In this document: positions 1 to 8,254 of the stretch, piece by piece
Numbering within the stretch: position 1 is the stretch's first letter
How the letters are laid out: each line of letters begins with the position of its first letter
Source of the DNA: Burkholderia sp. 9120
GTDB taxonomy: Bacteria > Pseudomonadota > Gammaproteobacteria > Burkholderiales > Burkholderiaceae
Direction of reading: 5' to 3'
NCBI RefSeq assembly: GCF_000745015.1
Contig: NZ_JQNA01000002.1
Coordinates: forward strand, 5,766,001 to 5,830,000
DNA length: 64,000 bases
Position numbers and translations under genes: made by a program
The notes under the pieces: model-generated
Told to the model about the DNA's origin: nothing
The model's database searches: none
Seen by the model: the letters and a program-made list of their open reading frames with translations, nothing else

Positions 1-161
1 TGTTGATCGATGGGACGATGGACGCGTTGATTACGCAAACGCCGCAGTCGATGGTGGGGAATTGTCTGCGGATTTTCCGCAACGTGCGGGAGAAACGCGA
101 GGCGATGCACGACGTGAAGCCGGTGCAATTCAGTATTGTTCTGCGGGAGAACTTACCTTGA
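1..161 (+). CDS. LacI-family transcriptional regulator, C-terminal fragment
   Basis: The open frame (reading from base 3) enters from the left edge and ends at a TGA at 159-161. The visible 52 residues contain GTMDALITQTP, then a helix, then a terminal strand ending FSIVLRENLP. This is the usual C-terminal end of the periplasmic-binding-protein-like effector domain of LacI/GalR regulators of sugar genes. The DNA-binding domain and most of the sensor domain lie outside the window, so ligand and targets cannot be inferred. Confidence 0.75.
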   Translation, partial: LIDGTMDALITQTPQSMVGNCLRIFRNVREKREAMHDVKPVQFSIVLRENLP

Positions 162-287
162 CCTGGCGGCCGGGAGAAGCACCGCCAGCAAGGCCGGCAG
201 CGTCAAACGTAGCGTCGTATCAGGTCAGGCACGCCGGATGCTCAATCACCTTCGTATTCAAACTTCAACACGAAAGGAGATCACATC

Positions 288-362
288 ATGCCTTATCTTC
301 TCGGCTGGCTTCTTGGCGTCCCGCTGATCGTACTGGTCATCCTGTACCTGATTTTTCACTGA
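288..362 (+). CDS. 24-residue single-span membrane peptide
   Basis: A short ORF begins at ATG 288 behind a strong Shine-Dalgarno (AAAGGAG, 7-8 bases upstream) and encodes MPYLLGWLLGVPLIVLVILY followed by LIFH. Almost the whole product is one hydrophobic helix with an N-terminal Pro-Tyr and a C-terminal His. An intrinsic-terminator-like hairpin follows at 404-437, so the gene looks like a compact monocistron. Function is unknown. Peptides of this size often modulate a larger membrane protein, but nothing here names a partner. The strong RBS and the terminator are the main reasons to call it real. Confidence 0.6.
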   Translation: MPYLLGWLLGVPLIVLVILYLIFH

Positions 363-806
363 TTCTCAGCAACGTCTCTCAGCGCCCGGCGCGCTGACTC
401 GTGAAAGGCGACGCCCGCGATCTGCGGCGTCGCCTTTCGCGCATCCGGCACGCGCGCAAACGTCGTCCCGCGATCACCGCCGTCGATGCCACCTCCACCA
501 GGCATTCGGTTAGGAACATGCGTCCATGCCCGGCGAGCGCGCCTTCCGGCGCGGTTGACGCCGGAATTCGCCCGCGTGCCGCCTTCTTGCTGGGAAGGCA
601 GCGAGACACCGGATAACAGCTTGTGGCTAAACGAGGCCGTGGGCGCGAAGCCCGCGGCCCGGGCGGTTGTCCCGGGCATGAATGCACCCTGAAAATATAC
701 CCGGAGGCAGGCTGGATAGGCTTCTTAAAGCCCTGCGCCGGAACCGTCATGTCAGGACGATATTCCGCTAGAATAGGATTTCACAGAACATACTTCCGAT
801 AACGCT
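363..806. other. Intergenic region with two hairpins; no further gene seen
   Basis: Apart from the 404-437 hairpin, this stretch contains a second perfect stem (GCCCGGG/CCCGGGC, 657-677, 7-base loop). A TAGAAT at 769-774 may be the -10 element of the Lrp gene that starts at 807, but no good -35 is evident. Overlapping open frames on both strands have Arg/Pro-rich composition and no RBS, so they are not called as genes. Confidence 0.5.
404..437 (+). terminator. Intrinsic terminator-like hairpin after the 24-residue peptide
   Basis: AAAGGCGACGCC and GGCGTCGCCTTT form a perfect 12-bp stem around a 10-base loop. The A-start/T-end of the stem makes it usable in both directions. Confidence 0.75.
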
Positions 807-1280
807 ATGACAACCCGAAATCGCCCACTCGACAACCAGGATCGCAAGATCATGCGCGAGTTGCAGAAAAACGCGCGTCTGAGCAATGCGGAACTGGCCG
901 AGCTGGTGGGCATGTCGACCACCGCGTGCTGGAATCGCACGCGTCAGTTGGAAACGGAGGGATACATCCGCGGCTATGTCGCTTTGCTCGATCAGCAAAA
1001 GCTCGGTTTCGCGGATGTGGTGTTGCTGGAGGTCACGCTCGACCGTCACGACGACGACGCCCTCGCCCGCTTCGGCGCCGAACTCGCGACGCTGTCGGAA
1101 GTGCTCGAGGCGTATCTGGTGTCGGGCGACTACGACTATCTGGTCAAGGTGGCCGTGGACGGCACCGCGGGTTACGAGCGCTTTCTGCGCGAGAAGCTCT
1201 ACAAGATTGCCGGCATCCGGCATAGCCGCTCGATGTTCGCGCTGCGCTGCATGAAGAGCATTCCGTCGATTGCGGTGTAG
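807..1280 (+). CDS. Lrp/AsnC-family transcriptional regulator
   Basis: The 157-residue length is standard for the family. Residues 8-60 hold the N-terminal winged helix-turn-helix (LDNQDRKIMRELQKNARLS, then ELAELVGMSTTACWNRTRQLE). Residues 70-150 form the alpha/beta RAM effector domain with the family signature VSGDYDYLVKV. Lrp-type proteins form octamers or dimers and respond to amino acids. The gene is convergent with the TauD-type hydroxylase gene downstream (71-bp gap), so it need not control it. The effector is unknown. Confidence 0.9.
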   Translation: MTTRNRPLDNQDRKIMRELQKNARLSNAELAELVGMSTTACWNRTRQLETEGYIRGYVALLDQQKLGFADVVLLEVTLDRHDDDALARFGAELATLSEVLEAYLVSGDYDYLVKVAVDGTAGYERFLREKLYKIAGIRHSRSMFALRCMKSIPSIAV

Positions 1281-1350
1281 CGGGTTGCTGCGTCGCGCTT
1301 CGTCGGCTGCATCAGCGCATTAGGCAGATCGCTGTGACCGTGCCCCGCGC

Positions 1351-2337
1351 TCACGCGCCGTGCGCTTCCGCCATCGCCACGACAATTCGCCGAGGCCCCG
1401 AAAACGGCGCTCGGCCGTGCGTCAACAGCATGTTGTCGAGCATCATCACGTCGCCGCGTTGCCACGCGAAATCGAGTCGATGCGCGTCGTACACCGCACG
1501 CACGCTATCGAGTTCGGCGTCGGCGATCGGCGTGCCATCGCCGTAGTACACGTTGCGCGGCAAATCTTCTTCTTCGACGAGGTCGAGCAGCGCCTCGCGC
1601 GTCGCGTCTTCCAGCGACGACACATGAAACAGATGCGCCTGGTTGAACCACACGTCCTCGCCGGTACGCGGATGCCGCGCGACCGCCTGGCAAATCTGCC
1701 GGGTGCGCAGATCGCCGTCTTCTTTCCACTCCCATTCGATCTGATGCGCGCGGCAATAGGCTTCGGCGACCGCCGTGTCTTCGGTGTTGAAGACCTGCTG
1801 CCACGACAGATCGAGTCCACTGCCGTAGTTGCGCACGTACATCAGCTTGCGATTCGCGAAGCGTTCGCGCAGCGCGGGATCGATGCCCTGATATACGGCG
1901 CGCGCGTCGGCTACCGGTGTTTCGCCGCGATCGCCAGGCGCGACGTCGCAGTAGAACCAGATTTTCATCGGCCAGTTCGTCGTGTACGCCTGCTCGTTGT
2001 GCTGCGGAATCCACTGATGCGCCGGATAGTCGGTCGACGAATAGACACCCTTCGTCACTTCGCTGCGCGGCGTCGAGCCGAACTCGTACGACAGCAGTGG
2101 CGAGCCAAAGCTCTTGGCGAATTCGTGAAAGCGTTCAATGCTCATGTCGGCGAAACCGCGCAGCAGCACACCGCCGTCGCGGGCGAGATGCTCGTGGATC
2201 GAAGCGTGCCAGCCGCGATCGAGAATGTCGCTGGCGTCGGCGGGTGCGTTCATGACCGGCAAACGCGTGCGGCCTCGCTGGAACGCGGTATCGGCGAGCT
2301 GGATCTCAGCGGGTGCTTCCCGGATGTCATTCGACAT
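1351..2337 (-). CDS. TauD/TfdA-family Fe(II)/2-oxoglutarate dioxygenase, clavaminate-synthase-like
   Basis: A 328-residue non-haem iron hydroxylase of the double-stranded beta-helix fold. The iron triad is visible as H113-x-E115 (PQHNEQAY) and H307 (LLTHGRAPF), with R316/R317 placed to hold 2-oxoglutarate. HxE instead of HxD is the hallmark of the clavaminate-synthase-like branch (AsnO, VioC and SyrP-like enzymes), which beta-hydroxylates amino acids, often for siderophore or NRPS precursors. A predicted Fur box lies about 140 bp upstream, inside the end of the preceding MFS gene, which supports an iron-acquisition role. Substrate unknown; aspartate or another amino acid is an inference. Confidence 0.85.
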   Translation of the reverse strand: MSNDIREAPAEIQLADTAFQRGRTRLPVMNAPADASDILDRGWHASIHEHLARDGGVLLRGFADMSIERFHEFAKSFGSPLLSYEFGSTPRSEVTKGVYSSTDYPAHQWIPQHNEQAYTTNWPMKIWFYCDVAPGDRGETPVADARAVYQGIDPALRERFANRKLMYVRNYGSGLDLSWQQVFNTEDTAVAEAYCRAHQIEWEWKEDGDLRTRQICQAVARHPRTGEDVWFNQAHLFHVSSLEDATREALLDLVEEEDLPRNVYYGDGTPIADAELDSVRAVYDAHRLDFAWQRGDVMMLDNMLLTHGRAPFSGPRRIVVAMAEAHGA

Positions 2338-2473
2338 ACGTGGCTCCTGAATTGAGTGAGTCGATTCGCGCCGCGAAGCGCACCGGCCGACGCGTACCTA
2401 AGTCGATTCGATGCAACTCCGGGATGACTCAGCGAATGCAACCCGGTGGTAAATCGATTTTTGCGATGATACT

Positions 2474-2492
2474 GATAATGATTCTCATTTGA
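2474..2492 (-). promoter_or_regulatory. Predicted Fur box upstream of the TauD-type gene
   Basis: GATAATGATTCTCATTTGA matches the 19-bp consensus GATAATGATAATCATTATC at 14 positions, including the whole left half. It overlaps the stop codon of the MFS gene (2485-2487) and lies 137-155 bases before the dioxygenase start. This suggests a separate iron-repressed promoter for that gene inside the operon. Confidence 0.7.
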
Positions 2493-3726
2493 TAGTGGCA
2501 CGCAACGGCTTCTGACACGCGGCCAATACCGCGCCGGCCGCGAGCAGTAGCGCGGAGTAGACGAGCCCGCGCGCGAGACCGGCGCCGTCCGAGACCCAGC
2601 CGATCACCATCGGCCCGACGATCTGCCCGAACGCGAAGACGATCGTGAACGCGCTGATGCCTTTGGCCCAGTGACTCGCGGGCAGGTTGTGGCGCACGAA
2701 TGCGGTGGTCGACGCGACGGCCGACAGGAAGGTCGCGCCGAACAGCACGCCGGACACGAACGCCACCCACGGCTGAGTAAACAGCGCGGGCAGCAAGGTC
2801 GCGATGGCGAGCAGCGCGTTGAGCACCGCGAGCGCCTGGCCGCCTCGCATTCGGTCGAGCAGGCTGGACCATATGCGCGCCGACATCACCGTCGCCACGC
2901 CGAGCAGCAGATAAAACCCCGTGACGACGACCGCGCTCATGCCCGCGTTGCGCAGCAGCGCCACGATGAACGTCATATAGCCGATGTAACCGACACCGAA
3001 CAGGCCATAGCCCGCCAACGCGAGGCCGAAACGCGGCCAACGCGGCGCGTCGGCGTGAGCGGTTGCGCGCGTCGCCGGATGGGCGGCGGGATGTACGCGC
3101 TCGATCTTGCGCGCCGCCTGAATCGCCACCGCGGCGAACGCCGCGCACGCGACGGCCAGCGCGAACCACGCGAACTGCCAGCCGTGCGCAACGTTGATGA
3201 TCGTCACCGGCACCAGTACCGACGACGCGACGATTCCCCATCCCGTGCCGCCGTAGTACAGACCGAGCACGAGACCGGCGTCGTGCGGTCTCGCCGACGC
3301 CAGACGCGCCGCCAGCACGCCGCCGCTGATGAAAATCGCCGCGCTGGTCGCGCCGGTGATCACCCGCAAGGCAAGCAGCGAATGCGTGTCCGCAAGCAGG
3401 CCGCTGACGGCCATGAGCAGCGTCGTGGCCGCGCAGCCGACACCAAACAGGACGCCCGACGACCAGCGGCGCGCGAGCGGCGGGAACGCCAGCGCGCCGA
3501 GCAGATAGCCCAGCGCGTTGGCGGTGTTCATCGCGCCGGCCTGCGCGAAGCTCCAGCCGAGGTCGAGCTTCATCGACGGCAATAGCAGCGCGTAAGCGAA
3601 GCGGGCGAGTCCCAGCGCGATCGCGCTGCCTAGTGAGAGCGCGGCGGCAAGCATCAGGGTCGGGAGACGGTGCGCCGCTTCGGAGTCCGTGGCGGACACG
3701 GCGGCGTCGAGTGATTTTGTCGGCAT
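2485..3726 (-). CDS. YbfB/YjiJ-type MFS transporter
   Basis: A 413-residue, 12-helix major facilitator. The first helix region reads GSAIALGLARFAYALLLPSM, the signature of the YbfB/YjiJ group, and the LGYLLGALAFPPLARR segment corresponds to the conserved loop 2-3 region. These are inner-membrane proton-driven exporters of mostly unknown substrates. It is transcribed from the intergenic region holding the second Fur box and precedes the dioxygenase gene on the same strand (147-bp gap). Export of a small product such as a siderophore is a reasonable inference from context only. Confidence 0.85.
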   Translation of the reverse strand: MPTKSLDAAVSATDSEAAHRLPTLMLAAALSLGSAIALGLARFAYALLLPSMKLDLGWSFAQAGAMNTANALGYLLGALAFPPLARRWSSGVLFGVGCAATTLLMAVSGLLADTHSLLALRVITGATSAAIFISGGVLAARLASARPHDAGLVLGLYYGGTGWGIVASSVLVPVTIINVAHGWQFAWFALAVACAAFAAVAIQAARKIERVHPAAHPATRATAHADAPRWPRFGLALAGYGLFGVGYIGYMTFIVALLRNAGMSAVVVTGFYLLLGVATVMSARIWSSLLDRMRGGQALAVLNALLAIATLLPALFTQPWVAFVSGVLFGATFLSAVASTTAFVRHNLPASHWAKGISAFTIVFAFGQIVGPMVIGWVSDGAGLARGLVYSALLLAAGAVLAACQKPLRATIK

Positions 3727-3939
3727 GGGCGGGCGGAAGTGGGCAAGGAAGCTGCAGACCGGTTGTGCCGCAAACGCTGATTACGGCACCTCGCCATCAT
3801 ATCCGGGGACGCCGGGCGGGGCTGACAGTTAGTTGCTTTTTATGAGTCGAGCCGATTCCGTTTGGCTCGACCTCCGGCCGCGAACGGCTTAACGGACAAG
3901 CCCAAGGCCAACAACTATCATTACTGACACCCAAGACTA

Positions 3940-3958
3940 AATGCGAATGATTTGCATT
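3940..3958. promoter_or_regulatory. Predicted Fur box in the divergent nitroreductase/MFS promoter region
   Basis: AATGCGAATGATTTGCATT is a near-palindrome (outer arms AAATGC/GCATTT at 3939-3959) typical of Burkholderia Fur sites. It lies 53-71 bases before the nitroreductase start and about 215-230 before the MFS start. A possible plus-strand promoter, TTGCAT (3952-3957), 17 bases, CATTAT (3975-3980), would be occluded by Fur bound here. Confidence 0.7.
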
Positions 3959-4010
3959 TACGAGATAATTAGCCCATTATTCAGCCCATACCTTCAGTCG
4001 AATACACGCC

Positions 4011-4670
4011 ATGACCACGCTAGACATCAGCCGCCTCGAACCCGCACTTCCCGCGACCGCGAAACCCGGCGCCACCGCCACGCCCCATGCATCGGCAGCG
4101 CTCGAGGTGCTGCTGTCGCGCCAATCGCATTGGCCGCTCACCGAACCCGGCCCGGCCGACGCCGAACTCGATCTGATCTTCGACGCCGCGTTGCGCGCGC
4201 CCGATCACGGCAATCTGCGGCCATGGCGCTTCGTCACGATTCGCGGCGAAGCACGCGGTGCGCTCGGCGACCTGCTGGTCGATCTGGCCAGCGCGCGTTC
4301 GCCCGAGGAACCGCGCTCCGCGCACGCGCATCGGCGGCAAAAGGCCTTCGCGGCGCCGCTCGTGATCGCACTCGGCGCGGCCGTGACGGCGCATCCGAAA
4401 GTGCCGGAAATCGAGCAACTGCTGGCGGCCGGCGCGGCAACGATGAACATGCTCAACGCGATTCATGCGCTCGGCTACGGCGGTTTCTGGGCCACGGGAC
4501 CGGACAGCTATGAAACGCGTCTGCACGACGCGCTGGGCTTCGCGTCGAACGAGCGTCTGCTCGGCTTTCTTTTTGTGGGCACGGCGAAAACGCCCGGTCA
4601 GGCACCGGTGCGGCCGTCGCGTAGTGCGCACGTGCGTGAATGGTTGCCATCGCAACCAGCCCGAAACTAA
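4011..4670 (+). CDS. YdjA-type nitroreductase-family flavoprotein
   Basis: A 219-residue FMN-dependent nitroreductase-fold protein with a roughly 30-residue N-terminal extension. Family marks are LLSRQSHWPLTEPGP (compare RRS near the YdjA start), ALRAPDHGNLRPWRF (phosphate/FMN contact), the mid-protein helix AAGAATMNMLNAIHALGYGG with FWATG, and LLGFLFVGT near the end. YdjA-group enzymes are small, often lack a known substrate, and reduce or dehydrogenate small molecules with NAD(P)H. It is the first gene behind the Fur box and is followed by a 159-residue unknown protein, so it is probably made under iron limitation. Confidence 0.88.
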   Translation: MTTLDISRLEPALPATAKPGATATPHASAALEVLLSRQSHWPLTEPGPADAELDLIFDAALRAPDHGNLRPWRFVTIRGEARGALGDLLVDLASARSPEEPRSAHAHRRQKAFAAPLVIALGAAVTAHPKVPEIEQLLAAGAATMNMLNAIHALGYGGFWATGPDSYETRLHDALGFASNERLLGFLFVGTAKTPGQAPVRPSRSAHVREWLPSQPARN

Positions 4671-4797
4671 TACAAGCCATTGACGCACACGTTGCGTCAT
4701 CGCCCTTGCGTCGCAAGCGACAAGCGCTGGCCTGCGACGCGGCAGCTACTCAATCCGGCCGGCGCGACTCATGGACCGTGTCCATTCAGGAGCCTCG

Positions 4798-5277
4798 ATG
4801 AACTTTCGCTCTCACTACAGCAGCCGTCCCGAACTGATCGACGATCATCCGACCGACACCACCGACGCGCCCGAGCGCACCGTCCTCAGCGCCGTTCGCA
4901 CCTGGCTGCGGCCGGCCTGCGAATCGGCACGCGGCGGCGTGCAATGGCGCGACATTCTGAGCGGTGTCGGCTTGCGACAGGACGGCATAGAACATTTTGA
5001 TTTGCTGATGCGCTCGCTAATGCACGTGTCCTATCGTCCGCTCGACATGCGTTGCCGTTGCGCCAGCGATCTCGGCAAGGACGAAGCCGTCATTTTGCAG
5101 ACCATCGCGTTGCTGCAAAAAACGCATAGCGGCGCCGCGTTGCGCATGTTGAGCGAGTGGCTGCCCTCGCCCGCGGTCAGCGGCGTGCTGAAGCTGATCC
5201 GCTGGTTCGCGATCGATCTGCTGGACGCCGGCATGGAACTCGACGTGCAAGCGCGTCGCGTGACCTACATGCATTGA
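4798..5277 (+). CDS. Unknown 159-residue, mostly helical protein
   Basis: ATG 4798 is chosen because AGGAG sits 7-8 bases upstream and the following residues begin the soluble protein (MNFRSHYSSRPELID). The C-terminal two thirds are amphipathic helices with a conserved-looking centre CRCASDLGKDEAVILQTIAL and an ending LIRWFAIDLLDAGMELDV. A CRC motif could bind metal, but no complete binding site is evident. It lies between the nitroreductase and the PPTase-like gene (11-bp gap to the latter) and almost certainly shares their transcript. I do not recognise the family; function unknown. Confidence 0.7.
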   Translation: MNFRSHYSSRPELIDDHPTDTTDAPERTVLSAVRTWLRPACESARGGVQWRDILSGVGLRQDGIEHFDLLMRSLMHVSYRPLDMRCRCASDLGKDEAVILQTIALLQKTHSGAALRMLSEWLPSPAVSGVLKLIRWFAIDLLDAGMELDVQARRVTYMH

Positions 5278-5288
5278 GGACGCAGCCC

Positions 5289-6107
5289 ATGTCACTGGAA
5301 TTGGACCTGGCTGCGCCGACGTCCTCGCGCGTGCGCGACGGCAGCGATGCGCGTGCGACCGAACCCGCGGCGAACAGCGCCCGAATCGCGCACGCTATCG
5401 TCACTGCCGCACCGCCCGTTTTCTCTTCTCACTCACTGACGCGCCACTATCCGCGTGGCGTCACCGCGCCGCGCGCGGGCGAGTTGCATCTGTGGCGATT
5501 TCGCTGCGAATGGTTGCCGGTGCCGGTGCAGGAGGGCGACGGCTGGCTGTCGAAGACCGAGCGCGAACGTGCGCGATTGCATCCGAACGCCGCGTTGCGC
5601 AAGCGCTTTGTCAGCGCGCGCGTGGTGGCGCGCTGGATCGTCGCGAATCTGTTCGACTGCGCGCCGCGCGACGTCGATCTGCAGGACGACGGCAACGAGA
5701 AACTGCGCGCACGTCATCCTCATGACGGCCGCGGCATGACCATCGACATCGCTTACGGCGGTATCTGGATCGTGGTGGGCGTTGCATCGGCCACGCTGGG
5801 CTTGAGCGTCATCGTGCCGTCACCCGGCGCAAGTGCCGACGAGACGCCGGAAGGCGCGCGCCGGCGTGCACGTTATGGCAGCCTCTGTAATGCGCTGCGT
5901 TATGCGCCGGTGGATATCGACATGGATCTGCTGTTGAGCAACACCGCGAGTTGCGCATTCGACCTCGCGGAGCATGGCCGCTGGCATGTGTTCGATCTGC
6001 CGATGGGCGGCAAGATTCGCGCGGCGGTGGCGCTCGCGCAGCCGGTTACGCAAGTGCATACCTTCGGTTGGCCGAAGTCTCTGGCGATCGGCGAAATCAA
6101 CCCCTAG
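5289..6107 (+). CDS. Degenerate 4'-phosphopantetheinyl transferase-like protein
   Basis: A 272-residue protein starting at ATG 5289 (GAGGA upstream). Residues about 64-175 follow the N-terminal half of Sfp-type PPTases: HLWRFRCEWLPV, then SKTERERARLHPNAALRKRF with a long helix VSARVVARWIVANLF, then IDIAYGGIWIVVGVA where NVSHS...VAV is expected. The catalytic pieces are missing: GVDIE is replaced by GLSVIV (171-176) and there is no WxxKEA segment. It may be a catalytically dead scaffold or regulator. It ends 21 bp from the tail of an intact PPTase on the other strand. The PPTase relation is inferred by eye. Confidence 0.6.
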   Translation: MSLELDLAAPTSSRVRDGSDARATEPAANSARIAHAIVTAAPPVFSSHSLTRHYPRGVTAPRAGELHLWRFRCEWLPVPVQEGDGWLSKTERERARLHPNAALRKRFVSARVVARWIVANLFDCAPRDVDLQDDGNEKLRARHPHDGRGMTIDIAYGGIWIVVGVASATLGLSVIVPSPGASADETPEGARRRARYGSLCNALRYAPVDIDMDLLLSNTASCAFDLAEHGRWHVFDLPMGGKIRAAVALAQPVTQVHTFGWPKSLAIGEINP

Positions 6108-6128
6108 CCGGCCAACGTCTATCGCGGT

Positions 6129-6830
6129 CTATCGCGCGAAGGTGGCGGTTGACCACGCCACGCACGCCGAATAGGCGTCTGGCGCTGCGATCCACTGTGC
6201 GGCGATTTCGCGCATATCGTCCGGAATCCGATTGCTCAACGTCACCTGGCTACCTTCACGCGGCAGCACCGTCAGGTACTGCAAACCACGCGAGATGCCC
6301 GCGCCCGTTGTCTTGACGAGCGCTTCCTTCGCCACCCAGGCTTCGTAAAACGCAGCGGTCTGCTGCATCGCATCGCGGCGTTCGAGCCATGCCACTTCGG
6401 TGGGGTCGAGCGTCAACGCTGCAATCGAACGCCAATCGAATCCATCGCGCTGCTGTTCGATATCGACGCCGACGCGCCGAACCGGCGACATCGCGATCAA
6501 GCCATGCGCCCCCGCGTGCGATACGTTGAAATCGAAGCGGGCCGAGTCCGCCAGACGCGGACGGCCATTTCCGTCCTGAGCAAAACGTATGGCGTGAGCG
6601 GTGATGCCAAGGCGTTGCGCGAGCAGTTCACGCAGCGCGGCACGCACGCTCGCGAAACGCACCGTGTCCTCATGGTGGAGAAATCTGCGGGCACGGGCAC
6701 GCTCGTCGTCGCTAAGGGAGGCGAAGACGGTCGCGTCGCTCAGCGACGCATCAAAGGCAAAATCGATCCGCCACAACGAAATATCGGACGGACCGTCGTG
6801 CGGCAAAAGAACAGGTTCGATGGAATGCAT
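6129..6830 (-). CDS. Sfp-type 4'-phosphopantetheinyl transferase
   Basis: A 233-residue enzyme that transfers phosphopantetheine from CoA to the serine of carrier-protein domains of NRPS, PKS or fatty-acid synthases. All motifs are present: NVSHAG at 102-107, GVDIE at 121-125 (Mg2+ ligands) and FYEAWVAKEALVK at 161-173. The size fits the short Sfp/group I class; PobA of Burkholderia cenocepacia, needed for ornibactin and pyochelin, is a precedent. It is convergent with the degenerate paralogue. No NRPS lies in the window, so its carrier proteins must be encoded elsewhere. Confidence 0.92.
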   Translation of the reverse strand: MHSIEPVLLPHDGPSDISLWRIDFAFDASLSDATVFASLSDDERARARRFLHHEDTVRFASVRAALRELLAQRLGITAHAIRFAQDGNGRPRLADSARFDFNVSHAGAHGLIAMSPVRRVGVDIEQQRDGFDWRSIAALTLDPTEVAWLERRDAMQQTAAFYEAWVAKEALVKTTGAGISRGLQYLTVLPREGSQVTLSNRIPDDMREIAAQWIAAPDAYSACVAWSTATFAR

Positions 6831-6925
6831 CGCAAAGATTCGGACGATCTACGTACGGTAGAAAAGGAACACGAAAAGACCATTCGCGACTCTACCCGAT
6901 ATCACGCCCGATTCCACCTCTGCCT

Positions 6926-8254
6926 TCAGATGCGCTTCATGTCCTTCGGTACGCCGAGCAACAACGCCACGCCGCTCACGAACAGCAACCCGCTCAGCAG
7001 ATACAGCGCGTTATCCATACTGCCGGTGTGCGTCTTGATCAGTCCGATCACCCACGGACTCACAATGCCGCTCGTAATGCCGATGCTGCTGATCAACGCG
7101 ATCCCCGCCGCCGCCGCCGTGCCGGACAGATAACCCGACGGCACCGTCCAGAAGATCGGCAGCGCCGCGAAGATCAACACCGAGGCCAGCGAAAGAATCG
7201 CGAGCATCGCGGGAAAGCTGCTCAGATGCAGCGTCAGCAGCGAAAGCGCCACGCCGCCGCCAATCGTGCAAACGGCAAAATGCCGGCGACGTTCGCCGCG
7301 GCGATCCGAGTGACGCGCGATCAGAATCAACCCGACCGCCCCGATTGCATTGGGAATCACGGTGTACAGACTGATCGCCACCACGTCATGCACGCCGAAG
7401 TCGCGGATCATCAGCGGCATCCAGAAGTTCAGCGTTAGCGAGGCGCAGGTCAGCGAGAAGTAGATGAACGCGAACAGATAGACGCGCGGATTGCGCAACG
7501 CGTGCAGAAACGAGCGCGACGAATGCGCATCCGACGAAGCCCGGCGCCCTTCGTCGCGTTGCGCGATCAGTTGCGCTTTTTCGTCGGCGCTCAGCCAACT
7601 GGCGTGCTGCGGACCGTCCACCAGATAGAACGCGGCGAGCAGGCCGAGCACGATCGCGGGCGCGCCTTCGATCACGAACATCCACTGCCAGCCGAACAGG
7701 CCCAGCACGCCGCCCATGTCGCGCATGATCCAGCCGGATACGAGACCGCCGAGCACGCCCGCCACCGCGACGCCCGCGAAAAAGATCGACAGCACGGCCG
7801 CACGCCGCCGCGCCGGATACCAATACGTCAGATACAACACGATGCCGGGAAAGAACCCCGCTTCGAACACGCCGAGCATGAAGCGCAGCAGATAGAAGTG
7901 CGACGGCTTCGACACCAGCATCATGCCGACCGACGCAATGCCCCACAGCAGCATGATCCGCGTGAACGTGCGGCGCGCGCCGAAGCGTGCCAGAAGCATA
8001 TTGCTCGGTACTTCACAGATCACATAGCCGACGTAGAAAACCGCCGCGCCGAGGCCATACATGGCGTCGCTGAAACCGAGGTCGTGCTTCATCTGCAATT
8101 GCGCGAAGCCGATATTGATGCGGTCGAGAAACGACACTACGTAGCAGAGAAACAGAAACGGAATGATCCGCAGCGAGACCTTGCGATATAACAGGTCGTC
8201 GTGCGCGGCAGCGGAGGCGCCCGGCTCGAGCGCGGGGGCGAGGGATTGGCTCAT
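6926..8254 (-). CDS. MFS transporter, anion:cation symporter (phthalate/glucarate permease) family
   Basis: A 442-residue 12-helix permease with RIIPFLFLCYVVSFLDRINI in helix 1 (the DR-NIG signature of the ACS family) and FGARRTFTRIMLLWG in loop 2-3. ACS members import organic anions such as aromatic acids and sugar acids. A clear RBS (GGAG) precedes the start. It is the last gene of the unit MBL protein - FAD hydroxylase - DUF2783 - MFS, so it likely imports the aromatic substrate of the hydroxylase. A tandem degenerate repeat occupies the 254-bp gap before it. Confidence 0.9.
   Translation of the reverse strand: MSQSLAPALEPGASAAAHDDLLYRKVSLRIIPFLFLCYVVSFLDRINIGFAQLQMKHDLGFSDAMYGLGAAVFYVGYVICEVPSNMLLARFGARRTFTRIMLLWGIASVGMMLVSKPSHFYLLRFMLGVFEAGFFPGIVLYLTYWYPARRRAAVLSIFFAGVAVAGVLGGLVSGWIMRDMGGVLGLFGWQWMFVIEGAPAIVLGLLAAFYLVDGPQHASWLSADEKAQLIAQRDEGRRASSDAHSSRSFLHALRNPRVYLFAFIYFSLTCASLTLNFWMPLMIRDFGVHDVVAISLYTVIPNAIGAVGLILIARHSDRRGERRRHFAVCTIGGGVALSLLTLHLSSFPAMLAILSLASVLIFAALPIFWTVPSGYLSGTAAAAGIALISSIGITSGIVSPWVIGLIKTHTGSMDNALYLLSGLLFVSGVALLLGVPKDMKRI

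Noticed and set aside
2671..3585. 304-codon plus-strand open frame
   Set aside because: Antisense to the YbfB-type MFS gene and extremely Arg/Gln-rich.
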